Assembly: GCA_949292245.1 (NCBI GenBank)
Contig: CASEYV010000013.1
Location: forward strand, 1-32,299
Source: an uncultured bacterium
Lineage (GTDB): Bacteria > Bacillota_I > Bacilli_A > RF39 > UBA660
Length of the DNA stretch: 32,299 nt
Direction: 5' to 3'
In this document: positions 1-7,747 of the stretch, piece by piece
Position numbering within the stretch: the stretch's first letter is position 1
How the letters are laid out: each line of letters opens with the position of its first letter
The notes under the pieces: model-generated
Told to the model about the DNA's origin: nothing
Databases searched by the model: none
Seen by the model: the letters and a program-made list of their open reading frames with translations, nothing else
Program-made: the position numbers and the translations under genes

Positions 1-2
1 AG

Positions 3-173
3 AATACTAAATGTTATAAAAACACAAAAATTGAAACTCATAAAACATATAAAAATAAAGGGAAAGTTAGAGTTATGTCATTATTTCAAACTGGTTTAAA
101 TTTATTTAAATTAGCCATTAATTCTTTTAAATATATTAGAATACCTATGCGGTTTATTTTATATGACATATAA
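3..173 (+). CDS. C-terminal fragment of a possible transposase (5' end outside window)
   Basis: An open frame enters from the left edge and stops with TAA at 171-173, leaving 56 residues. The visible part is basic (TYKNKGKVRV), followed by a hydrophobic helix (MSLFQTGLNLF) and a terminal tail ending YDI. A basic stretch, a hydrophobic helix and a short aromatic tail recall the extreme C-terminus of some DDE transposases, but I cannot name the IS family and no catalytic residues are in the window. A terminator-like hairpin follows about 110 bases downstream. The neighbouring genes are damaged, which would suit an IS remnant. It could equally be the tail of another protein. Confidence 0.35.
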   Translation, partial: NTKCYKNTKIETHKTYKNKGKVRVMSLFQTGLNLFKLAINSFKYIRIPMRFILYDI

Positions 174-281
174 CTTTTATTAATCTCAATTACTGTTTCT
201 TCAAAACCTTTTTTTGCGTGTTATAAATTTTGTTTTAACGCTATTTTTTCTAATTAAGTGTATTTATAATATGCAAAAAGA

Positions 282-324
282 GGTTAAATAGTTCATCATT
301 GGACGAACTTTTAACCCATTTTTT
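282..324. terminator. Bidirectional terminator between the edge ORF and the surface-protein gene
   Basis: The arms GGTTAAATAGTTC (282-294) and GAACTTTTAACC (305-316) pair with one bulged base around a 10-base loop. A T6 run follows on the plus strand (319-324), and a CTCTTTTTG tract follows on the minus strand. It can end transcription from both sides. The stretch 174-363 otherwise shows nothing I can call. Confidence 0.6.
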
Positions 325-363
325 CCCTGGTTTCACCTATGTTTTTAAAAAACTGTCCGTTAA

Positions 364-2193
364 TCAGTTTATTCTAATCGGATCAGCGGACGAGCCGCTG
401 CCCGATACATATGTTGTGGAAGATCTTAGATAAAAGGACGGCCGGACCGCAAAGCGGTTAGAATCCACAAGCTGGCTGTTGACACCCGTATTGAAGGCAT
501 AAAAGGGAACACCCGAGTCGCGAGAAATTGTCCATTCGGATAGTCCTGCTAACCAATTTGAACTTGCTGCTGAACTATAATCATTCATATTTGTTGTCCA
601 ATAACTATTGCTTGCTGCATATCCATAATCACTTACATACATTAATCCTATTTTTGCACTATATGTTGTTCCACTACTTTCTGTTTGAATATCCTCCTAC
701 ATACCATGTGTGTGTTGCTATTTTATTGCTCCATGTTGCACCTAATCCACTTAAGTATGTTCCATTTAGTATTTCTGTATTCAATGTGCTACTACTCCAT
801 GTATTACTTTCATTTGAACTTGAACCACTCCAATAGTAATTTCCATAACTTGTTGATTTGATTAGTTTTACTTCTGAACCAAATACTCCGATTATTCTAT
901 ATAAGTTATCACTTGAACATGTGCTTGCTGTTGAACCAAAGCATACGTAATTATTTGGGTTTGCCCTTGCATATCTATATGAATTATCTGCTGCAGAGTT
1001 TGCTAGACTACTTGTGTGATAATATAATCCATTTCTTCCTTGAGAAGCATATTGATTTTTTATACATGTTGCTAAATTTGTCCCTGTTGTACATATATAT
1101 GTTAAACTTTCTGTTTTGACACTTGTTGTTTTTACGCTTGATGATACTCCATTGGTATCTGTTACATATACTTTTATTGTATATGTTGTTCCTTTACTTA
1201 ATCCTGTAAATGTTTTGGTATTACTTGTACTACTTGAGTATGCACCATTATTTATTGAATAATAATATGTTGCTACACTATTTGTTCCTCCACTGGCACT
1301 TACTCTTATACTTATTGCACTTGTTGTTTTATTTGTTACTGTTATATTATTAACAGTTGGATTGACATAGGAAGTAGTTGCTGCACTCTTACTATATTCA
1401 TTTGAACTATATCCTTCACTATCTTTTACATATACTTTAAAATTATATGTTGTTCCTAAACTTAATCCACTAAATGTATAACTATTACTTGTACTACTTA
1501 CATAACTACTTCCATTATCTTTTGAATAATAATATGTTGTTATATTACTTGTTCCTGCATATTACTTGTTGTTACATTGTTTACTGTTGGATTTACATAA
1601 CTATCTGTTATTACTTCTATACTTTCTTCATTTGTTTCATATCCTAATGTATCTTTGGCATATACCTTAAATGTATAAGTTGTTCCATAATTTAAATTAC
1701 TAAATGTATATGTGTTAGTACTACTTTCTTCATAACTATTTCCTCCATCGCTACTAAAGTAATATTTATCTACTGGATTTTCTCCAGCTTCAGTTGTTAC
1801 TGTTAAAGTTACACTATTGGTTGTTTTAGTATTTGTTACATTAGTTATCTTTGCTACATTATATTTATCAAAATATACATAACATTTATCTGATCCACTA
1901 CTTATTAATTTTACTATATTTGTTTCTCTATCATATACTAATTCTCCACCCCTTTCACAACCAGATAATTCATTATTAAAAGCATAACCATCCCCCGGCC
2001 ATGTATTTGATGTTGTTTTTTTATAAGTTCCATCATCTTGTTCTAACATTAATGTTAAAAACCCATTTGTATTTACATTTGGTTTTGTTTTATTACTTTC
2101 TTCTTCTTTTGTTTTTGGTATTAATAAATATACTCCTGTTACCAATATTATAAATGTACTAAATATTATTAAATTTCTTTTTTTATTTTTCAT
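364..2193 (-). pseudogene. Membrane-anchored FN3-repeat surface protein with C-terminal VRPSFYL domain, broken by two frame lesions
   Basis: The start is ATG 2193, preceded by an AGGTG ribosome site, rather than the longer TTG-type frame. The N-terminus is a Lys-rich tail plus one membrane helix (about residues 5-25), so the product is probably anchored outward. Three fibronectin-III-like repeats follow, sharing YYxS..GG/NGxSY, TYTFSxLxxGTTYxFKVY and a DSYVNPTVNN linker. A C-terminal domain ends in FAVRPSFYLRSS...DPIRIN, similar to DUF6273-type domains of gut Firmicutes. The frame breaks near 1556, where the second repeat has lost roughly 12-13 codons next to a duplicated ACAAGTAATAT. It breaks again near 682, where SNTESSG is expected but a dinucleotide is missing. 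Each frame reads cleanly into the next with no other stops, so this is one gene. The last 55 or so codons are far more GC-rich than the rest. Function is unknown; adhesion or surface display is inferred. Confidence 0.8.
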
Positions 2194-2218
2194 AATTACA
2201 CCTACTATCTTTAATTTG

Positions 2219-2247
2219 ATTATACAACAACAATGAGGGTAATGCAA
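2219..2247 (-). promoter_or_regulatory. SigA-type promoter of the surface-protein gene
   Basis: On the minus strand TTGCAT is followed by exactly 17 bases and a perfect TATAAT, about 25 bases before the start codon. An intact vegetative promoter in front of a disrupted gene suggests that the damage is recent, or is an assembly error. Confidence 0.65.
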
Positions 2248-2300
2248 GTATCTTATTTACATTTATTATATCTTGTAAAATTAATTTGAAAGGACAGAGT

Positions 2301-2518
2301 ATGATAAAAATAAACATAGTTGAGTTATTAAAAAAAGAAAATAAAACCAAGTATTGGTTATGTAATCAAATGAATATGACTAGTAGAAATTTAAATAGAA
2401 TTATAAATGGTAAAACAACAGCGCAACAGCGATATCATTTAAATATATTGAAGAATTTTGCAAATATTTAAATTGTACTCCTGGAGAATTAATAAGTATT
2501 GAAAAGGAAAACAAATAA
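2301..2518 (+). pseudogene. XRE/Cro-family HTH regulator, frameshifted
   Basis: The start is ATG 2301 behind AAAGGA. The TTG at 2286 overlaps the ribosome site and is rejected. The first 56 codons encode a Cro/CI-type HTH (KYWLCNQMNMTSRNLNRIINGKTT) and run into TAA at 2469-2471. One frame over, the sequence continues as EEFCKYLNCTPGELISIEKENK and stops at 2516-2518. This is the textbook C-terminal half of the HTH_26-type XRE domain. Restoring one base near 2450 would rejoin the halves into a protein of about 72 residues. It is divergent from the surface-protein gene and may once have regulated it; that link is inference. It ends against a strong shared terminator. Confidence 0.8.
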
Positions 2519-2540
2519 AAAGTGCCAACGCACTTTTTTT
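2517..2540. terminator. Bidirectional terminator between XRE gene and cotE
   Basis: A perfect 9-bp stem AAAAAGTGC (2517-2525) / GCACTTTTT (2530-2538) encloses a CAAC loop. T runs follow on both strands. It separates two convergent genes, and the cotE stop codon begins inside its T run. Confidence 0.85.
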
Positions 2541-3063
2541 AATTTTCAGAAGAATCTTCTAAATAATTATCATTAACTTCAATATCTTCATCATCTACTA
2601 TTTCATCATAATCATCATATTCATCTTCAACACTTACCCTAACTTTAGTATCCCCTACTATTTCGACTCCCAATTCTTTTTCAATATCAAGTAATACATT
2701 ACCATTATCAATTTTTACATCAGTAACAGTTGGTTGTTTTAAACATCTTACTATAATTTCACTAGCATCACTTAAATTATAATTTTCCTTTAGGGGAACT
2801 TTTAAAGTATCAGTATAATTAAAGTTTTGAGTAGTAACTGCAGTCTTCTTGTCGGCATCATAAGAATACCAAACATTAACATCAAAAGAACCATTTACTA
2901 CACAAACATCATTTGATTTAGAACCACTAAACTTATTATTTATAACCCAACATCCTAACACAGTATTAGGAGTTTCTTCTGGAGTTAAAGAAAAACTATT
3001 CGTACTAGTTTTTTTAGCTTTACCAATAACTGCTTTTGTTACTATTTCTTTAAAGCTAGACAT
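2539..3063 (-). CDS. cotE: Outer spore coat morphogenetic protein CotE
   Basis: CotE organises assembly of the outer spore coat around the forespore in the mother cell of Bacilli. The 174-residue product aligns along its full length with the Bacillus protein as I know it. It has the N-terminal EIVTKAVIGKAKK, then LGCWVINNKF, then GSFDVNVWYSY, the conserved EIIVRCLKQP, and EIVGDTKVRV before an Asp/Glu-rich tail (DEYDDYDEIVDDED). The acidic tail and length (about 180 in Bacillus) both fit. The start is ATG 3063, which sits 6 bases after AGGAAGGTG; an upstream GTG at 3072 lies inside the ribosome site. It is monocistronic and divergent from a deacetylase gene. The upstream sequence has a SigE/SigK-like promoter. 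This is one of the strongest signs that the organism sporulates. Confidence 0.93.
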   Translation of the reverse strand: MSSFKEIVTKAVIGKAKKTSTNSFSLTPEETPNTVLGCWVINNKFSGSKSNDVCVVNGSFDVNVWYSYDADKKTAVTTQNFNYTDTLKVPLKENYNLSDASEIIVRCLKQPTVTDVKIDNGNVLLDIEKELGVEIVGDTKVRVSVEDEYDDYDEIVDDEDIEVNDNYLEDSSEN

Positions 3064-3083
3064 GTAAATCACCTTCCTAATTA

Positions 3084-3111
3084 AATATATGCATTATCTA
3101 GACAAATGTAC
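3084..3111 (-). promoter_or_regulatory. Candidate SigE/SigK mother-cell promoter of cotE
   Basis: On the minus strand GTACATT is followed by 13 bases and CATATATT. That gives 7 of 8 matches to the SigE -10 CATACAHT and 5 of 7 to its -35. Read as SigK, it is AC, then 16 bases, then CATATATTT, one mismatch from CATANNNTA. The predicted start falls just before the AGGAAGGTG ribosome site, giving a very short leader. In B. subtilis, cotE is transcribed by both sigma factors. Confidence 0.5.
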
Positions 3112-3128
3112 ACTAGCACTGATATAAT
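3099..3128 (+). promoter_or_regulatory. SigA-type promoter of the polysaccharide deacetylase gene
   Basis: TAGACA is followed by 18 bases and a perfect TATAAT, 23 bases before the start. It overlaps the divergent cotE promoter candidate, so the two could interfere. Confidence 0.55.
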
Positions 3129-3151
3129 ATTTAATATAAAGGGTTGATAAA

Positions 3152-4378
3152 ATGCTTAAAAAATTACTTATTACTTTTATTACTTTAGGACTTATTATAA
3201 CAATTATTTTTATTCATTATAAAAATAAAGATATAACCCCAGCAATAAAATATCAATTAACTTTAAAAATAGATAATGATAATCTAGTAAAAGAATTTTT
3301 TAATAATGTAAAAGTTGAAGAAGACAAAAACAGAGCAATAAATAATTGGCAATTTGATTTAAACAATTTAGAAGAACTAAAAGAAAAAATAAATATAGAA
3401 ATTAATAATTATAATATAAATTATTTAAACAATTTTAATAACACTTATCTAGAGGCATTACTAGTAAATAATAGTAATAAAGAAAAAATAATTAATATTT
3501 TTAATAATAAAGAATTTATAAAAAATATTAACAATGAAATTAATAAAAGGAAAAAATACTTAAATTATTTAAATGATTTACTAGAAGATATTAATTATCT
3601 TTTAAATAATAAAAAAGATTATTATTTTAATGATAATTATTACATATGTAAAGATAATACAATGTTAAATTACTTAAATGAATTAAAAGAAAAATACAAC
3701 TTAAATATTTTAACTAAATTAGGTAATACTAACAATCAAAAAATACCTATTTTACTTTATCATGGTGTATTAGATAACACTTGGGGAGCAGCAACATTAT
3801 TTGTAAAACCTAGTGAATTTGCTAAACAAATGAATTATTTAAAAGAAAATGACTATACTCCAATATTTGTAAGTGAAATAGATTATGCATATGCTTTTTC
3901 CAAACCAATAATAATAACATTTGATGATGCTTATATAGATGTTTATAATAATGCATTTCCGATATTACAAAAAAATAATTTTAAAGCCAATATATTTGTT
4001 ATAACTGGATCAATTGGTAATAACTTATATATGAATGAAGAAATGATTAAAACAGTTGATGCATCAAATCTAATAGAAATTGGTTCACATACAATAAGCC
4101 ACTATAAACTAGCAGAAAAAGATGCCGAAACAATTGAAAAAGAATTAAAAGAAAGTAAAGAAGTATTAGAAAAAATACTTAATAAAGAAGTAAATACTAT
4201 TGCATATCCAAGTGGTTCATTTAATTCAACAGTTATTGAAATTGCAAAAAAATATTATAGTTATGGATTAAGTACATTAATAGGAAAAGAACAATCCAAT
4301 AATATTAATTATTATACATTAAAAAGACATTATATATATCGAGAATATAGTTTAAATGATTTTATTAAAATATTGTAA
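3152..4378 (+). CDS. Membrane-anchored polysaccharide deacetylase (NodB domain)
   Basis: The product is predicted to remove acetyl groups from cell-wall or exopolysaccharide sugars outside the cell. Residues 5-24 form a signal anchor. Residues 25 to about 195 are Asn/Lys-rich, mostly helical and unlike any family I recognise. From about 197 a NodB homology domain begins with PILLYHGV. Motif 1 is ITFDDA with Asp258 and Asp259, motif 2 is the metal-binding pair His313 and His317 in GSHTISH, and motif 3 is AYPSGSF. The usual TFDDG is TFDDA here, a mild deviation. Key metal and base residues are present, so it is probably active. The start follows AAAGGG. It is monocistronic between cotE and the HIT gene. 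The exact substrate (peptidoglycan MurNAc/GlcNAc or another glycan) cannot be read from the sequence. Confidence 0.85.
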   Translation: MLKKLLITFITLGLIITIIFIHYKNKDITPAIKYQLTLKIDNDNLVKEFFNNVKVEEDKNRAINNWQFDLNNLEELKEKINIEINNYNINYLNNFNNTYLEALLVNNSNKEKIINIFNNKEFIKNINNEINKRKKYLNYLNDLLEDINYLLNNKKDYYFNDNYYICKDNTMLNYLNELKEKYNLNILTKLGNTNNQKIPILLYHGVLDNTWGAATLFVKPSEFAKQMNYLKENDYTPIFVSEIDYAYAFSKPIIITFDDAYIDVYNNAFPILQKNNFKANIFVITGSIGNNLYMNEEMIKTVDASNLIEIGSHTISHYKLAEKDAETIEKELKESKEVLEKILNKEVNTIAYPSGSFNSTVIEIAKKYYSYGLSTLIGKEQSNNINYYTLKRHYIYREYSLNDFIKIL

Positions 4379-4383
4379 TTATA

Positions 4384-4412
4384 TTGGCTTTTATTAATTA
4401 TTTTGATATACT
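4384..4412 (+). promoter_or_regulatory. SigA-type promoter of the HIT-CapA pair
   Basis: TTGGCT is followed by 17 bases and TATACT, immediately after the deacetylase stop codon and 16 bases before the HIT start codon. Confidence 0.5.
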
Positions 4413-4427
4413 TTAATTGGTGATATT

Positions 4428-4802
4428 ATGAAAGATGATTGTTTATTTTGTAAAATAATAAAAAAAGAAGTACCTAGTTTTATATTGTATGAAGATGAAG
4501 ATTTAATAGTTATATTAGATGCTTATCCAGATGCTGATGGTCATACTCTAATAATACCTAAAAAACATTATAATGATATTTTAGAGTTAGATAATGATAC
4601 ATTAATTAAATTATTTGATAAAGCACGTGAATATACTACAAAATTAATGGACAAACTTGGTAAAGATGCAATTACATTTGTAATAAATTATGGAGAAGCC
4701 CAAGTAATAAAACATTTTCATTTACATTTAATACCAAATTATATTAAAAAAGAGCATAAATTAAGTAAAGAAGAAGTATATAAATTATTAACAGAGGAAT
4801 GA
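4428..4802 (+). CDS. HIT-family (histidine triad) nucleotide hydrolase, HinT-like
   Basis: HIT proteins hydrolyse nucleoside phosphoramidates and related AMP conjugates in the cytoplasm. The 124-residue product starts with the family's CLFCKI metal motif. It contains DAYPDADGHTLIIPKKH and the catalytic triad HFHLHLIP near residues 105-112. It is about 15 residues shorter than usual HinT-type proteins. The normal glycine/glutamine-rich loop before the triad is replaced by NYGEAQVIK. The ribosome site is GGTGAT. The next gene starts one base after this stop, so the two are almost certainly co-transcribed. Confidence 0.9.
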   Translation: MKDDCLFCKIIKKEVPSFILYEDEDLIVILDAYPDADGHTLIIPKKHYNDILELDNDTLIKLFDKAREYTTKLMDKLGKDAITFVINYGEAQVIKHFHLHLIPNYIKKEHKLSKEEVYKLLTEE

Positions 4803-4803
4803 A

Positions 4804-6033
4804 ATGACTAGAAGGAAAAAAAGGAAATTAAAAAAAAGTGTTTTTTTATCATTAACTTTAATTTTTTTAATAGGTATTGGTTTTGGAATATATCTTGGAA
4901 AAGACAAAGTAATAGATTTATTTAGTAGTAAAGAAGTTAACTTAAATAATAGTAATGTTAATGAAGAAGAAAAACCTAAAGAAGATGAAGTATACAAAGT
5001 AAGTATGCTTGCAACAGGTGATGGTTTAATTCATAACGCCGTTTATTATGCATATGAAGAAGGTTATAGAGGCAGTGGGATATACAATTTTGATGGAGCA
5101 CTAACATATATAAAAGATATAGTATCTAAATATGATATCGCTTATTATAATCAAGAAACACCATTTGCAGGGGGAACTCCTAGTGGTTATCCAAGATTTA
5201 GTACTCCTTCAGAGTTTGGTGATGCCATGATTAAAGCTGGATTTAATATGATTTCTCTTGCAACTAATCATACTTTAGATAAAGGAGAAAGTGGCGTACT
5301 TAATTTTTATAACTATTTTAAGGATAAAGACGATATTGTTTATAATGGTATAGCTGATAGTTTAGAATCCAGAAATAATTATATTATTGGAGAAAAAAAT
5401 AATATAACCTATTCAATGCTTTCATATACCACATCAACAAATGGTTTACCTGTACCTAGTGGTAAAGACTATTTAATAAATGTATATGATGAAGAACAAG
5501 TAAAAAAAGACATTGAAGCACTTCGTGATAAAGTAGATGTTTTAATAGTTGCAATGCATTGGGGAGTTGAATACGCAAGTAGTCCCAATGATAGTCAAAA
5601 AGAAATAGCTAATTATCTTGCTGATTTAGGAGTAGATATTGTAATAGGAACACATCCTCATGTATTACAACCAATAACTTGGATTGATGATACTTTAGTA
5701 ATATATTCATTAGGAAATTTTATTTCTAATCAGTATGGAACAGATGATTACAATAAACTAGTTGGATTTATGGCCACATGGGATATAACTAAAACAATTA
5801 CTCCGGATGGAGAAACTGATATTTCCATAGATAATTTAGGTGGTGAATTAATATTTACAAAATATACTGGTAATCCAATTACTACAGCAAATCATTCTGG
5901 ACATCAAGTAATACCATTTAGTATAATGACTGATGAAACATATTTAAAAGATTATAAAAGAATATACGAAAAATATAGTAAAATACTTAAAAATATGGGA
6001 ACAGAATTAAATATTGTTCCCCTACCAAATTAA
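4804..6033 (+). CDS. CapA-family (PGA_cap) metallophosphatase-fold membrane protein
   Basis: The product is related to CapA of poly-gamma-glutamate capsule systems, a calcineurin-like fold facing outward. The N-terminus is strongly basic (TRRKKRKLKK) with one membrane helix at about residues 12-31. After an acidic linker, the PGA_cap domain shows ATGDGLIH, NQETPFAGG, LATNHTLDKG, AMHWGVEY, GTHPHVLQP and YSLGNFISNQ in the expected order, so all metal-site segments are intact. No capB or capC partner is nearby, so capsule synthesis is doubtful; many orphan CapA-like proteins have unknown substrates. The ribosome site GAGGAATGA overlaps the HIT stop codon, showing translational coupling. It ends at a strong terminator. 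Confidence 0.85.
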   Translation: MTRRKKRKLKKSVFLSLTLIFLIGIGFGIYLGKDKVIDLFSSKEVNLNNSNVNEEEKPKEDEVYKVSMLATGDGLIHNAVYYAYEEGYRGSGIYNFDGALTYIKDIVSKYDIAYYNQETPFAGGTPSGYPRFSTPSEFGDAMIKAGFNMISLATNHTLDKGESGVLNFYNYFKDKDDIVYNGIADSLESRNNYIIGEKNNITYSMLSYTTSTNGLPVPSGKDYLINVYDEEQVKKDIEALRDKVDVLIVAMHWGVEYASSPNDSQKEIANYLADLGVDIVIGTHPHVLQPITWIDDTLVIYSLGNFISNQYGTDDYNKLVGFMATWDITKTITPDGETDISIDNLGGELIFTKYTGNPITTANHSGHQVIPFSIMTDETYLKDYKRIYEKYSKILKNMGTELNIVPLPN

Positions 6034-6035
6034 AG

Positions 6036-6066
6036 AAAGTTGTTACAAACAAGTAACAACTTTTTT
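6036..6066. terminator. Bidirectional terminator between CapA-like and serpin genes
   Basis: An 11-bp stem AAAGTTGTTAC (6036-6046) / GTAACAACTTT (6053-6063) has a 6-base loop. T runs follow on the plus strand and a shorter one on the minus strand. It separates two convergent genes. Confidence 0.85.
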
Positions 6067-7636
6067 ATTCTTCCGTTATTGATATATATTCATATGGTTC
6101 ATAAACTGTTCCCATAAACCATATTTCATTACTTTCTTTATCTCTTATTAAAAACATATAAGGCTTATCAAATGTTAAATCTATCTTTTCTACTGGAACA
6201 TCATAGATATAATCAAAACCACCTACTATATTTCCAGCACCGCCAATAAAAGTTGCTGAAGAAGCCTTAATACCTTCATTAGAAAATTCAATATTTGATT
6301 TATGTTTAGCATCGGTTATATAAGCATCACTACTAGTTAAATTAGATAAATCAGCTTTATTTTCGTCAAAAACATTAGTTATACCTAATTTTTGTAAATC
6401 TTGCATCAATTTTAATTCATATTCAAATTTAAACATTGGAATATATCCTGATATCTCAGTTATAACTCCTTCTTTAAAATTGTCAAATTCAATTGTCTTT
6501 AAATTATTTATCAAATAATTAATATCATTAATAGTTAAATCATTTATATAATTATCTAAACTTTCTTCTTTTGGCATTATTCCAATATATTGTAATGTTG
6601 TTCCATCATATTCTTTTAAATCTTTTGCAAAAACTTTTATATCTTCATCAATAAAAAATTCAAAATCCGTTGATGAACTTACATTTCCATAATGTCTATC
6701 TATAACATTGATATAATTATCTAAATATAAATCAAAATCATCAATTAATTCATTAGGATTTTCTGCTTTCCATTTTTCATATGCTTCACTTACAGTTTTT
6801 CTAATATTTTCTTCACCTAAAATATTAACTATATCATATTTATTTATTACAGCTCCAATTTTAACTGAATTTACTTTGCTACTATTATTAAAATCTAATT
6901 CAAAGTAATTTAATCTAGAAATTTCACTATCAATTTCATTTAAACATGGTATATAAAAATTATATTTTTCATGTTGATAATTTATTTCGTAATCACCATA
7001 TATTGGTTGTAATACATTATCCCATTCCATATCTATAGCTAAAGCATTAATTAAAGCAAAATCTATATCAGATAGATCATCAAATACATTATTTATTAAA
7101 TTAAATGTATTATTACTTATCCAATTATTTATATAATATGGACTACTAAAAGAATCATATATTACTTCTGCATTATATTTAGTCTTTAAATTATTTACAT
7201 ATGTTTCTTTAATATTATCTTTATAAGAATCTTTTACAAACAATGCATTTGCAAATGACATATTTTTACTATTTGTATATTTTTTAGTATTATAATCTCC
7301 TATAATACTTGTTATTTGTTTTTTAGTATCACCACTCGTTCCTTCATTTAACATTGCAAGTGCATATTTAATTGAAAGTGGGCTATATACTTTATTAGCA
7401 TGTTGATTTTCAAGTTGTAAGAAATATAAATCAAATGGTTCTAATCCATTACTACTTAGCCTATATTGCGATTTTGTTTCCACATTTTCTACTTCTTTTC
7501 CTACTTCATTATTATCTTTATTTTTATATACAACAAAATAATAAACGCCAGCTCCAATAGCAAGCAATAACAATATCGTTATTAAAATAATTAATACTTT
7601 TTTACCCTTTTTCTTATTATCTAATTCATTTTCCAT
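6065..7636 (-). CDS. Membrane-anchored serpin (serine-protease inhibitor family)
   Basis: Serpins trap proteases when the reactive-centre loop is cut. This 523-residue protein begins with a Lys-rich tail and one membrane helix (KVLIILITILLLLAIGAGVYYF), so it is displayed on the outer face. The fold is recognised by VYSPLSIKYALAMLNEGTSGDTKKQI near the start, FANALFVKDSYK, and the C-terminal FDKPYMFLIRDKESNEIWFMG. The hinge is NEGIKASSAT, where P14 is Ile rather than Thr or Ser. The segment from the hinge Gly to FDKP is 34 residues, against 22 in human alpha-1-antitrypsin. The middle also has insertions, so it is about 140 residues longer than a minimal serpin. The start is ATG 7636 with AAGGGA; the upstream TTG-type extension is rejected. 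Target protease is unknown; a host or community gut protease is a guess. Confidence 0.88.
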   Translation of the reverse strand: MENELDNKKKGKKVLIILITILLLLAIGAGVYYFVVYKNKDNNEVGKEVENVETKSQYRLSSNGLEPFDLYFLQLENQHANKVYSPLSIKYALAMLNEGTSGDTKKQITSIIGDYNTKKYTNSKNMSFANALFVKDSYKDNIKETYVNNLKTKYNAEVIYDSFSSPYYINNWISNNTFNLINNVFDDLSDIDFALINALAIDMEWDNVLQPIYGDYEINYQHEKYNFYIPCLNEIDSEISRLNYFELDFNNSSKVNSVKIGAVINKYDIVNILGEENIRKTVSEAYEKWKAENPNELIDDFDLYLDNYINVIDRHYGNVSSSTDFEFFIDEDIKVFAKDLKEYDGTTLQYIGIMPKEESLDNYINDLTINDINYLINNLKTIEFDNFKEGVITEISGYIPMFKFEYELKLMQDLQKLGITNVFDENKADLSNLTSSDAYITDAKHKSNIEFSNEGIKASSATFIGGAGNIVGGFDYIYDVPVEKIDLTFDKPYMFLIRDKESNEIWFMGTVYEPYEYISITEE

Positions 7637-7723
7637 CTTATCAATCCCTTCTTTATTATATAATAACACTTTTATTTATCTTATAAAATACTTTATTCAA
7701 ATTTTTACTCGTAACATGTAAAC

Positions 7724-7745
7724 AAAAAAAACAGTTATAAAACTG
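7724..7745 (-). terminator. Terminator of the ABC exporter operon
   Basis: CAGTT/AACTG pair around a four-base loop (7732-7745) and a T8 run follows on the minus strand, directly after the permease stop codon. Confidence 0.7.
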
Positions 7746-7747
7746 CT

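Noticed and set aside
217-246. A second terminator after the edge ORF (GCGT...ACGC with a following T run)
   Set aside because: Only about five pairs with a bulge; the hairpin at 282-324 is much better.
364-642. A diversity-generating retroelement target, because the C-terminus resembles variable surface-display domains
   Set aside because: No reverse transcriptase, template repeat or adenine-biased copy is in the window. The sequence difference is in overall GC, not at adenines.
528-1119. Plus-strand frames of 102 and 68 residues across the surface gene
   Set aside because: They are mirror frames of the minus-strand repeats, with no ribosome site and low-complexity Leu/His/Tyr composition.
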